In this document: positions 1 to 8,598 of the stretch, piece by piece
Layout: the number at the start of each line of letters is the position of its first letter
Numbering within the stretch: position 1 is the first letter of the stretch
DNA from: Lobulomyces angularis
Lineage: Eukaryota > Chytridiomycota > Chytridiomycetes > Lobulomycetales > Lobulomycetaceae
Length of the DNA stretch: 12,460 nt
Direction: 5' to 3'
Assembly: GCA_027604685.1 (NCBI GenBank)
Contig: JADHYX010000538.1
Location: 1 to 12,460 of the forward strand
Notes under the pieces: generated by a model
What the model was told of the DNA's origin: nothing
Seen by the model: only the letters and a program-made list of their open reading frames with translations
The model's database searches: none
Program-made: the position numbers and the translations under genes

Positions 1-1061
1 GGTAATAAAATTAATGTTTGAAAAAATAGAAGTTACAAAGAAATATGAACAAGATATGATGAATAATAAAAAGTTAACTATTGAAAAAGAAAAAGAGATT
101 GAATTTTTAAAAAGAAAATATGAAGCTGAGGTAGATAAAAATTCAAAACTAGAAGCAGCAGTTGTTGCTTTACAAAGGGAAAAATTGGTTTTAGAATCAA
201 ATTTAAGAACTCAAACAGCTAGAGTTAAAAGTTTAGGAGTTGAAAATGACCAATTGATTGATGCACATAAGGAGTTAGAAAAGAAGTTAATTTTAGTTGA
301 GGCGGATAATATTAGGCAAATTGAAGGTAAAATAAACAATGCGTTAATATCAATTTTCTTAACAATATTTAGGAAACATTGAACTTGACTTTAACATTGG
401 AAACACATTAATACCGGTTTATGAGGTGTTGAAAAATGAATGTGGAAATGGCAAAATATTGCAAAGGTTTAAACTATATGTTAACCACATTTAAAATTTT
501 TATTAATATTACAGTTTAACTAAGTTGATTGGAGAAAGCAAAGTAGAAGGTTTTTTGATGAAAAAATTTGGACAACATTTTGTAAGTGACAAAAATCAAG
601 TCTTGATATCATCAAAACTCCTAATTAATGATATATTACATAATACTATACGTTATTTTTATTATAAAATTGGGTTAGGATTACAGATTGCCCAAGATTA
701 TGATGACATTCAAAAAAACAAAGGGAAATATTTTAAATTTATTATTACTGGGTTAAAACTCAACCTGAAGAATACACTAAGTAGTATTTTTTCCAAACAC
801 TATTCCAGTGAGATGGCAGATGCTCTTAGTAATCTTCTTGATGCAACCTTGGATTTTTTGTTTTTAACAAATATATTTTACTCTCAGATTCAAATGAAGT
901 TTTCAAATGGTAATTTGCAGTATAACAAGGAGAATATGATATTAAAAAAAGATTTTTGTGGAAAGGAAGAGAAAAAAAAATACATCTCAGTATGTCCCGC
1001 TTTAATTGATGCAAATACACAAAAATATTTAGAAAAAGAAATAGTAATAAGCTATATTTAA
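1..1061 (+). CDS. 3' part of a coiled-coil protein with a Mieap-like C-terminal domain
   Basis: The gene is 5'-truncated. The frame is open from base 2, and ATG 14 may be internal. Exons are 2-326, 373-466 and 515-1061 (stop TAA 1059-1061). The introns (46 and 48 bases) have GT...AG ends and keep one frame, giving 317 codons from ATG 14. Residues 1 to about 100 are a charged coiled coil rich in E, K and L. The rest is mostly helical and ends with YISVCPALIDANTQKYLEKE. That tail resembles the VxPAL(h)(D/E)...K signature at the end of the mitochondria-eating protein (Mieap/SPATA18) domain, where the residue before the P is usually W. A coiled coil followed by this domain is the Mieap order. Mieap acts at mitochondria in quality control; whether this protein does is inference from one motif and the architecture. 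The second donor, GTTTAA, is weak. Without that splice the protein would stop at 493-495, so the spliced model is preferred. Confidence 0.55.
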
Positions 1062-1070
1062 AACTATTTG

Positions 1071-1103
1071 TATATATATAAAGAAACACCCATGAATATT
1101 CAT
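1071..1103. repeat. Short TA run and 12-base palindrome in the 3' UTR
   Basis: A five-unit TA run (1071-1080) is followed by the perfect palindrome ATGAATATTCAT (1092-1103) in the probable 3' UTR of the first gene. The significance is unknown and it may be chance. Confidence 0.4.
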
Positions 1104-1110
1104 TCATATA

Positions 1111-1116
1111 AATAAA
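1111..1116 (+). terminator. Poly(A) signal AATAAA of the Mieap-like gene
   Basis: AATAAA lies 50 bases after the stop codon. A second copy is at 1139-1144. Either could direct 3' end formation. The motif is common by chance in such A/T-rich DNA. Confidence 0.4.
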
Positions 1117-1791
1117 TACACGTATATTTAATATTGGTAATAAAAATTTTATTAATCAAATAGATAATGAAAAATAAGAAAAGTGTAAAAGTAATCTCTC
1201 ATGTTTAGTGAAGACAAGGACCTTTTCATACCAAAAATACTCCATACTTTCAAAATATTTGATAGACTATTTTCTTTGTTTCAACGGCTGAAAATATCTA
1301 AATATGGAAACTAATGTAAGTATAATATTTAATTATTGAGAATGATTACAAATAGTTAAAGAGCAATATTTTCGATTTTAACAATTAAAGAGTCTTTCAA
1401 ATTGACAATTAAATATCATTTTTATCCACAAAGAAGAGTAATGATTTTTTGTAAAAAAGTAAAGGAACGAAAAAAAGTGCTGTTTTTAAACTTAATACTT
1501 CAACGATTTTTCTTGAACTGATGAAACAAGGAAGCAAAAAAAAAATGATATTATTCAAGTAAGCAAAGTTCAAGAAAAATAATTTAAAAAAATAATTGTA
1601 AAACGTTGATCAAATTAGTTCCTTTAATGTTAATGACTAGAGAAACTACTGTTTTTACATATATATTTAAATTCATTATTAAAAAAAATTTTTTTTTCTT
1701 GTCAATTTATCCTTTTTTCTTTTTGAAAGAATTCCTTTTCTTCCCTTGTAATTTTTCAACTAAAAAACCCTTAATTTTACATCTTGCTTTA

Positions 1792-4700
1792 ATGAAAAAA
1801 CAAGTTTCAACTTCCTCACTTTCGAAACCAAAATCCAAACCGAAAAAGCATTCAAATATAAGTGTAATGGAATTAAAAAAAATAAATTGTTATTTTAAAA
1901 TAAATTATTAATTATATATAATTCACATATAATTTACTAGTTCGAGTTAGAGAGAGTATTGGGTTTAACTGTATCTTCGAATAATCAACTTTGCATTCAT
2001 CCAACTGAATCCTTAGTTGCATACCCCGCTGCTGCGACACTTATAATTTATAATTACAAGAAGAATAAGCAGCAGTTATTTCTCACTGCTGCTAATCAAT
2101 TTTTGGATAAAGAAAGACAACCTTCAAAATGGGACATAAAAAAAAATCACTCTCTGAATTTTGGTGGTGTCAAAGCAATTTCTTGTCTTAGTTTTTCAAA
2201 TGATGGTGAATATCTTGCTGTAGGAGAGGTAGTCCAATATTAACATTTCTCATAATCTGTCTAAAAATTATAAGGCGGGTCATCAACCAAGAATTTTGGT
2301 GTGGGATTATAAAAACTCGAAACTACTCGCTGATTTGACTGGTCATAAGTTTGCTTTAAAAGCAATAAAATTTTCACCCACAAATTCCAGTTATTTGGTG
2401 TCGGTTGGAGTTCAGCATGATGGTAACATTTTTGTTTGGAATTGGAAAAATGGCCAAAAATTAGCTGCTTCAAAGTTTAGCGTTATGGTATCTTTTAAAT
2501 TTTTTAAAAAAAAAACCGGCATTTTACCATAATTTTAAGATTAATACTTTAAGTTTTGATCCTACAGGAAGTTTTTTCGTTACAGTAGGCTTTCGACACG
2601 TAAAATTTTGGTCATTTGATATCAAAACATACAACCTTAACATGTCTAATGCTTTAAAGGTTTTTTTTTTATGATTAATTTAATATTAAGAAACTTAACT
2701 TTAAGAATAAACTTTTCTTTTAGCAACAGACTCAACAACAACCAAATACATCAAATCAAAAACCTCTGTTAATATCCCAAATTGAAGGCAAATATGGAGT
2801 TATGGGTGACCACAAAAATAATAACTTTGTAGATGTTTCAATAAATACTTCTAGCAATGGAATTTGCTGGACATACACAATTTCTGAAAGTGGTTTACTC
2901 GTTGCTTTCAATGAAGAACGAATAATGGATAAATGGTTAGACTTGCGGGTAAAGCGAGGAAATTGTATCTCAGTTTCTGAGAAGTATATTGTATGTGGTG
3001 GATCAGATGGAATAATAAGGTTTCTTCATTTCTGTTTTTTTATTTATTTATTTTTACAATATCGCATTTAGAATCTTTGAACCAGATACTTTAAAATTTA
3101 TAAGCAATATTCCAAAACCTACTTCTTTAATTATTGATATATCCGGCAGTGGGGATTCTAGGTAATTTTGTTTACCAGTTCAATTTTTAATCGTTTTCTC
3201 AGCATCAATGATGCTAATCCTGATACTGTTTCTGTAAGAGTTGATACACTGAATCAAAAAGTTGTAGGAATTTATAATGATCACAGTTTTATTATTTGGG
3301 ATATTACAGATTGTAAGAAAATACTAAAATATAGAAGTTTTTTACACCACTCTGATTGTGTTTGGGGAGTTGAAGTAACTAGATAAATTTCCAATTTTTA
3401 AGTTTTTTTTTTTTTTTTTAGATGAACCCTGATTCGGAAAATGAATCTAGCCTTATTAATCAACATCCAGATTTTAACAAATACAGTTGCTTACCAGCAA
3501 ACACTTTTATAACCTACTCATCAGATGGAACCGTCAGGTTTTGGAATCTAGAAACTCATTCTTCTCCAAATGCTGTATCAGTGAATAATGATGATATTTA
3601 TAATAGAAATATTTATTCAAAAGAGTTGCTAAAAATCTTGTACTTGAATCCAACGGCTCTGGAAATGAATAAATTGAAAACAGATGCTACTGGTAATACC
3701 AAATTTTTTTCTGTCTTGCTTTCGTTTATATATCTCTGTAGATGATGTTAATGCAAAGTTAAAATATGAAAAAAATTGCGGAATACGTGCTTTATGTGTC
3801 TCCGGAGATGGGAAATGGTTATCTAGTGGTGATAGGGCTGGTAATATTAGGTGAGGTACAATGTGAATTCAAAGCACTGAAAAAAGTATAGGGTACATGA
3901 ACTGTCAACTTTTAAAGAGATGTTTTGCATTGAGGCCCATGATGCTGAAGTACTTTCCATAGATTTTTCATTAAAGTCTGCTGGTATTTTTGGCGTATTC
4001 TTAAAAATTTTTGTAATTCTTTTCATTTTTAGATGAATCTACTAATGCCCCCAATTTAATGGCTACGGCTAGTAGAGACCGATTAATTCATATTTTTGAT
4101 ATCAACAATGGGTTTAAGCTGCTGCAGACGTTAGATGACCATTCTTCTTCTATAACCTCTGTTAAATTTTGTGAAAATGGAAAAAAACTTTTAAGTTGTG
4201 CCGCTGACAAATCAATTATATTTCGGATTTTGCAGGAGGTTTTTTTTTTTTTTTTAAAAAAAATAAAATAAAAAAAAATTAGACAGTTTCTTATCTATTT
4301 TTCGTTAGTCTGAGATATACGATAGTCATGAATATGTAACATTTCATAATGAATCCGGGAGGTCAACGGTGTACGACATGGATATTGATGCTACACAAAA
4401 ATTTGTTTCCACAGTTTCTCAAGACAAACGACTGGTAAACCACATTACTAACTTTTTTCATAACCTCAGCGAGTTTTTAGAATATATATTCTACTGCTAC
4501 TGGAAAACCGGTAAGATCTTACAAACATGATCAGTCGGAAGAGCAAGGTATGCAAGATAATGGTGGAGGAGGGTTTTTAAAAGTTTCCATGGATCCCTCT
4601 GGTTTATTTGCAGCAACTGCATCCTCTGATAAATACATAAGAGTTTTTGATTTTTACTCAGGAGCCTGTATTACCCGAATGGCGGGGCATTCTGAACTAA

Positions 4701-6899
4701 TTACTAGTATCAAATTTAGTTTAGATGGCTCGCGGTTAATAACTACAGGTGGCGATTCGTGTGTTTTTATATGGACTGTACCTATTAATGTGACCAAGCA
4801 AATCAGAAATAGATTAAAACAATTGGCGTCAGAAAGAGTGGATGGACCAGTAATCAGTGTAAACCAATCTCCCTCGAACTTACTTCCAAATTACAAGAGA
4901 GAATTTTCTAATACTTCACAAATTCAATATAATAATGCTAGTGATGAAGATGAAGTAGATCTTAATTCAAAAATAGAAAAAAGGGATCCAACTGCATTGT
5001 CTACAACTAGTTCGGTTTCTCCCACAAATGCTTTTTACGATGAAATAGGTAATTAATACAAGCATTTTTTTTTTTTTTATTTTTCTTTAGGTAAACAGGC
5101 GGCTTTGAAGAGAAAAACTTCAGTTTCAAGTACCCACGGATTTGTTTTTCGATATAGCGAAACAGGGTACATTTTATCTTATAATAAACTTTTTTTTTTT
5201 TTTTACAAATGAAACTAGATTACCATCCTGGGCAAGAGCAGGTTATGATCCCAATAAAAGTTTAAGTTTAGAATCAAAAACTAAACCGGAAAAAGCAATA
5301 CCGTCCTTATGGGCAGAGGTAAAAAAAAAAGTACATATATTTTAAATTTATTGGAAATTTTTTTTTTTAGCGAATTGGAACAGAAGGCGTAGAATTATTT
5401 TCTGAATTATCGGATAATGACAAACCAGTAGTTAAATTGAATGATGTTTCCAGAAAATATTCTCTGCACGACTTATCTCCAGATTATCCCACAGCAGAGA
5501 GAGATGACGCCAACACAGAATCTCCAAGCGTTCTGGAAGACTCTACGGAAAACACCCTACATAATGAGGGCAAATTGGAAAAGGATAGCAACTCCACTGC
5601 GGAAGTAATAGAGTTAGCCCCTACGGAGAAGGAAGATTTAGAAGAAGATGTACAGAGCGAAAAGTTTTTTTTGGCGGATAATTTAAATGAAACAGCGTCG
5701 TCTAATTATTTGATAAGAAAGGAAGAAAATTTGTTTTATGGGGATGACAGTTTATCTAATTCTCAACAGGAGTTAACTAAAGATGAAACTGTTCTTATAA
5801 GTAAAAATGGGGACAGTAGTTCAAAAGAATTGCAGCCAGAAGCAAATGCTAACGACCTCGAAATAGATTTTTTTGATGAACGAGAATTTGAAGGAAAAAA
5901 TTTGGATGAATACTTGGGAGATCAAGTGGCTTTAATTCCAAATGTAGAAATTAGAAAAAGTTTTACAGCGCAGCACTTGGTAGGAAAAGAAACCACGATA
6001 AAAAATCTGGCTATGGCAACCAGCCCCATTAAAGAAGAAGAGAATGAGGCGGATTTCAGTGCAAACAAAACTTTACCAAATTCAGATACGAAAAATGATG
6101 ACTCTAGTTCAACGACAATTGTAAAAGTTGTTGAAGAGCAGAAAAAAGATAAAGTTGATGAAAACCTTGTGATGAAAACAGTTAATAATTTAAGTGATTC
6201 AAGTGAAGCTAAAGTTGCCACAAATGATACCCAACCTGAAGTCCAAGTCACTGGTACAAGTGAAAATAATGAACAACAGACGTCAGCAGATGGAGATCAA
6301 GAGCAGGCCAAAGAAAAGTTTAGTAAGGAAGAAAGTTTTGTAAGTGGGTGTAGTTCACCAGTGAATTTCAATGATACCAGTGTAGATTTTTCGCAAGTTA
6401 GTGACATTGAGGAGAAAAAAAGTAAGAAACCAAAATAAAATATTATCTTAATTTTTATTTATTTTTATTTTTTTTCCAAGCTTATGAAGATGATTATGAA
6501 AGTGAAGAGAGTAGCAATGATTTATTAAAGTCATTAGAAAGATTTGAATCAAGTACGAAAACAGAAACTCAAAATATTCTAAGATTATTAAAAATATCAG
6601 AAAATTTACAAGATGAAAATAATAAAACATCAAAAGAAGAAAAAAAAAATAATTTTAGCATTGAGGAAGTGGAAAAAATTCACAAAGTTTTTAAAGAAGT
6701 TCATAACAGCACAATTTTCGCTATTGAAAGTATCGAAAAATTATATCCAATTAAAGAAGATAATTTATTGAAATCAAAAAAAGAAAAAAAAACTGACATT
6801 TTGGAAATGGTAGATTCAGGAATTTTAAAGAGTATCCTGGAAACTTATTCTGATCTTTTGATAAATTTAGTGAAGGAAAAATCCAGCATTACCTCATAA
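1792..6899 (+). CDS. MAPKBP1/WDR62-family WD40 scaffold protein, complete, 17 exons
   Basis: Exons: 1792-1863, 1941-2228, 2275-2487, 2540-2659, 2724-3019, 3072-3161, 3203-3374, 3422-3692, 3742-3850, 3892-3983, 4033-4238, 4309-4434, 4481-5048, 5091-5166, 5219-5318, 5371-6421, 6481-6899. They sum to 4269 bases (1422 residues plus stop); vertebrate members are about 1500. Residues about 30-786 are WD40 repeats. Family landmarks include [48 protein letters not shown] and [14 protein letters not shown] follows near 901. Residues about 940-1330 are acidic, Ser/Thr-rich and probably disordered. Residues 1402-1416 ([15 protein letters not shown]) match the helix that closes vertebrate MAPKBP1 and WDR62. 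The family scaffolds JNK signalling, and WDR62 also acts at spindle poles and centrosomes. The sequence does not tell the paralogues apart, so this may be their pre-duplication form. ATG 1792 was chosen because a pyrimidine tract precedes it; the first exon is the least certain. Exon 13 may have lost three residues (see findings). Confidence 0.93.
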
Positions 6900-7038
6900 T
6901 ACTATAATATAAATATATATATATGTGTTCATAAAAAATTAGTTTACATAATATAATACAGTGAATACAATCAAAATATACTAATTAGTTTTCTATTTTA
7001 TTTTTCAATCAACAATTTTTTTTTTTTTTTTAATGATA

Positions 7039-7044
7039 AATAAA
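7039..7044 (+). terminator. Possible poly(A) signal AATAAA of the WD40 gene
   Basis: AATAAA lies 140 bases after the TAA at 6897-6899, with a long A run after it. No other exact AATAAA was noticed between the stop codon and here. A run of alternating A and T at 6913-6924 lies in this probable 3' UTR. Confidence 0.35.
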
Positions 7045-7310
7045 AAAAAAAGGGTTGAAATGAAATGAATTTAAATATTTGATATTAGTGATTATAAATA
7101 AGTAATTTAAATAAAAAAAGTTAAAATATAATATAATTAAAAAAAAAAAAAAAAAAATTAGAATTTATGGCGTATTATAAATATTTATTTTTTATTTTAT
7201 TTTATTTTTTTTTTTGTATATAATAAATTTTCAAGAATTTAAAATAGAAGATTTGGAGTTTTTTTTTTTTTTAAGCAAAAGTAGGTTTTTTTTTTTTTGA
7301 TAAAAAAGAT

Positions 7311-7460
7311 GTGTGAGAATAGGAAAAGGAATGTGGACAAAAGCTGAGAGTGCTTTGGGACTGTTTAGTTGGGAATTGGGACTCTTTTAATTGTGATTTG
7401 GTATAAGTTATTGGTGGGATTTGGGTGAGTGGTTTATGCCCCACTTTATTCATCACTCCC
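7311..7460 (+). ncRNA. G-rich island, candidate non-coding transcript
   Basis: G+C is 62 of 150 bases, set in a spacer of about 10 to 15 percent G+C. G far exceeds C on the + strand until 7430. The 8-mer TTGGGACT is repeated at 7355-7362 and 7376-7383. GGTGGG (7413-7418) can pair with CCCACT (7440-7445, last pair G-T). TGGGTGAGTGG (7422-7432) differs by one base from the pol III A-box TGGCNNAGTGG, but no good B-box follows. A T8 run directly after 7460 would suit pol III termination. I recognise no tRNA, snRNA, SRP or RNase P sequence. A minus-strand frame through it (7271-7537) gives a low-complexity Ser/Thr/Lys-rich product and is not convincing. Strand and nature are inference. Confidence 0.25.
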
Positions 7461-7576
7461 TTTTTTTTATTTTTTTTTCCTGAAACGGTTTTAAAGATAT
7501 ATAGTTCTTTCTTAAAAAAATGTTGTTTTTTTTGCAATAGGAAAAAATCAGTGAAAAAAAATCCCTAAATAAATAC

Positions 7577-7585
7577 TATATAAAA
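7577..7585 (+). promoter_or_regulatory. TATA box of the cysteine-rich peptide gene
   Basis: TATATAAAA followed by C lies 67 bases before ATG 7652, the expected distance for a promoter with a short 5' UTR. It is the clearest TATA-like element in the window. A defined TATA box would suit a strongly or tissue-specifically expressed secreted peptide. In such A/T-rich DNA the match could be chance. Confidence 0.5.
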
Positions 7586-7651
7586 CTTTTTTAAATAAAA
7601 TCTTTTTTTGAGTTTTTTTTTTTTAAAACAAAAAAATATTTTATTTTGAAC

Positions 7652-7868
7652 ATGAAATTCTCTACAAAACTTTTGGTTTCAACTCTATTGGTTGCTTTAA
7701 TGTCAAAGTCTGTCTTGAGTTCGTGCACTTGGGATGAATGTCCTTGCTGCACATACTGCTACAAAAGTGCTGTTTGCAAAAGGTAAAAATCCATTCATTT
7801 TTAACAGTTCTTTTTTAAAAAGTTTTTTTAATTATAGAGTGGTTGGATGCAATCCAAATATATGTTAG
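7652..7868 (+). CDS. Small secreted peptide with eight cysteines, 53 residues
   Basis: Exons are 7652-7782 and 7838-7868. The 55-base intron (GTAAAA...ATTATAG) splits an Arg codon after two bases. The stop is TAG 7866-7868. Residues 1-23 form a signal peptide: MKFSTK, a hydrophobic core (LLVSTLLVALM), then a small-residue site with cleavage probably after VLS. The mature part is about 30 residues with cysteines at 25, 30, 32, 33, 36, 42, 48 and 53, the last being the C-terminal residue. Spacing is C-x4-C-x-CC-x2-C-x5-C-x5-C-x4-C, enough for four disulfides. I recognise no family. The cysteine order, not the spacing, equals that used to define conotoxin framework XV; this shows no relationship and no activity. 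Antimicrobial, structural, signalling or venom-type roles are all possible. The body is too short for ORF-length filters. It rests on signal peptide, cysteine density, a clean intron and the upstream TATA box together. Confidence 0.75.
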
Positions 7869-7963
7869 ATTTCCCAATTTTTTTTTTATTTTTTTTTAAA
7901 AAAATATGAGGAAAATACTGTAGAAAAAAAAAAAAAAAAAAGAGATTTAAAAAAAAATAGAAA

Positions 7964-7974
7964 AATAAAATAAA
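7964..7974 (+). terminator. Overlapping poly(A) signals of the cysteine-rich peptide gene
   Basis: Two overlapping AATAAA copies (7964-7969 and 7969-7974) lie about 100 bases after the stop codon. This fits a short 3' UTR, but A-rich surroundings make chance matches likely. Confidence 0.35.
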
Positions 7975-8044
7975 AAATTAATCTTATTGCTATGATAAAA
8001 AAAAAAGTTTGATAAATACTTGTAGGGATTAAATATATAAATTT

Positions 8045-8061
8045 AAAAAAAATTTTTTTTT
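8045..8061. repeat. A8T9 self-complementary tract
   Basis: Eight A followed by nine T form a perfect A/T palindrome. Long poly(dA:dT) tracts commonly exclude nucleosomes, so it may help keep the spacer open. That role is inference. Confidence 0.4.
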
Positions 8062-8551
8062 GGTGTAAAAAGGTTAAAAATGTTGTGAAAAAATGATTCC
8101 ATTGTAATTAAAAGATGTTCATTAACAATTTGATAAATATAAATTTTTTTCAATAACTTTATTATTTTTCCAAACATAAATAAAATTATGTTGTAGCTAT
8201 AGTAATTTTGTGGTAAAGTTTTTGCCGTTTAAACCAATTTTTGTATTTGTGAATTCATTTAAATATTTTTTTATTTTTTCCTTTTAATTTTCTATACAGC
8301 AGTTTTTTTCTTTTTTATTAATTAATTTAAATAAAAAAACAATTGTTTATTCTTTGAAAAAAAAAAAAAAATGTTAAAGGTTTCTTTGTTGAAAAAAAAA
8401 AAAAAAAAATGCACTTTTTGATAAAAAATTATTAGATTACTTATTTAAATATTTCAATTCCAAATGAAAAAAAGTGAAGAAAAAATTGTTGATACAACTT
8501 AAAATATAAAAAAAATTATCTACTTTTTTCAAATTAAAAAAATCTGTTGGC

Positions 8552-8574
8552 AAAAAAAAAAAAAAAAAAAAAAA
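8552..8574. repeat. A23 homopolymer upstream of the signal peptide peptidase start
   Basis: This is the longest homopolymer noticed in the window, ending 24 bases before ATG 8599. It is probably promoter or 5' UTR sequence. Its exact length is likely to be unreliable in an assembly. Confidence 0.6.
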
Positions 8575-8598
8575 TTTAATTTTTTGAATAAAAAAAAA

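Larger units (their letters stand above)
1062..1791. other. Spacer between the Mieap-like and MAPKBP1/WDR62-like genes
   Basis: A 730-base A/T-rich stretch without a convincing gene. The first 80 bases are probably 3' UTR. A 37-codon ORF begins at ATG 1201 and ends at TAA 1312-1314. A canonical donor GTAAGT follows immediately at 1316-1321, so this could be a non-coding first exon of the downstream gene with an intron in the 5' UTR. A candidate acceptor is the TTAG ending at 1618. From 1680 to 1790 the + strand is strongly pyrimidine-rich, as expected upstream of a 3' splice site or trans-splice acceptor. None of this is proven. Confidence 0.4.
6900..7651. other. Spacer between the WD40 gene and the cysteine-rich peptide gene
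   Basis: Most of this spacer is nearly pure A/T, with homopolymers such as A19 at 7139-7157. The exception is the G-rich block at 7311-7460, entered separately. A TATA box sits near the end. Open frames in the spacer are short and low in complexity, and none looks coding. Confidence 0.6.
7869..8598. other. A/T-rich spacer before the signal peptide peptidase gene
   Basis: No gene or structured RNA is visible in 730 bases. The stretch is dominated by A and T homopolymers. TATAAA at 8505-8510 is a weak TATA candidate for the downstream gene, 89 bases before its ATG. Confidence 0.55.

Noticed and set aside
1606..1791. Open frame continuing upstream of the WD40 gene's ATG 1792
   Set aside because: It reads through poly-T as runs of Phe. 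It looks like a pyrimidine tract before a splice or trans-splice site, not protein.
5922..6251. Minus-strand ORF opposite the acidic exon of the WD40 gene
   Set aside because: It is a mirror of a long real exon. The composition (Ser/Phe/Thr/Val) is that expected from the complement of Glu/Lys/Asn codons.
7413..7445. tRNA reading of the G-rich island
   Set aside because: The A-box-like match is good, but there is no B-box, no cloverleaf and no acceptor stem.
7271..7537. Minus-strand ORF of 88 codons
   Set aside because: Its ends are translated homopolymers (poly-Lys) and the middle is low-complexity Ser/Thr/Gln. There is no start context, splice context or family.
8552..8574. A23 run as the tail of a retroposon
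   Set aside because: No flanking target-site duplication or element body was found. Similar runs occur throughout the spacers.
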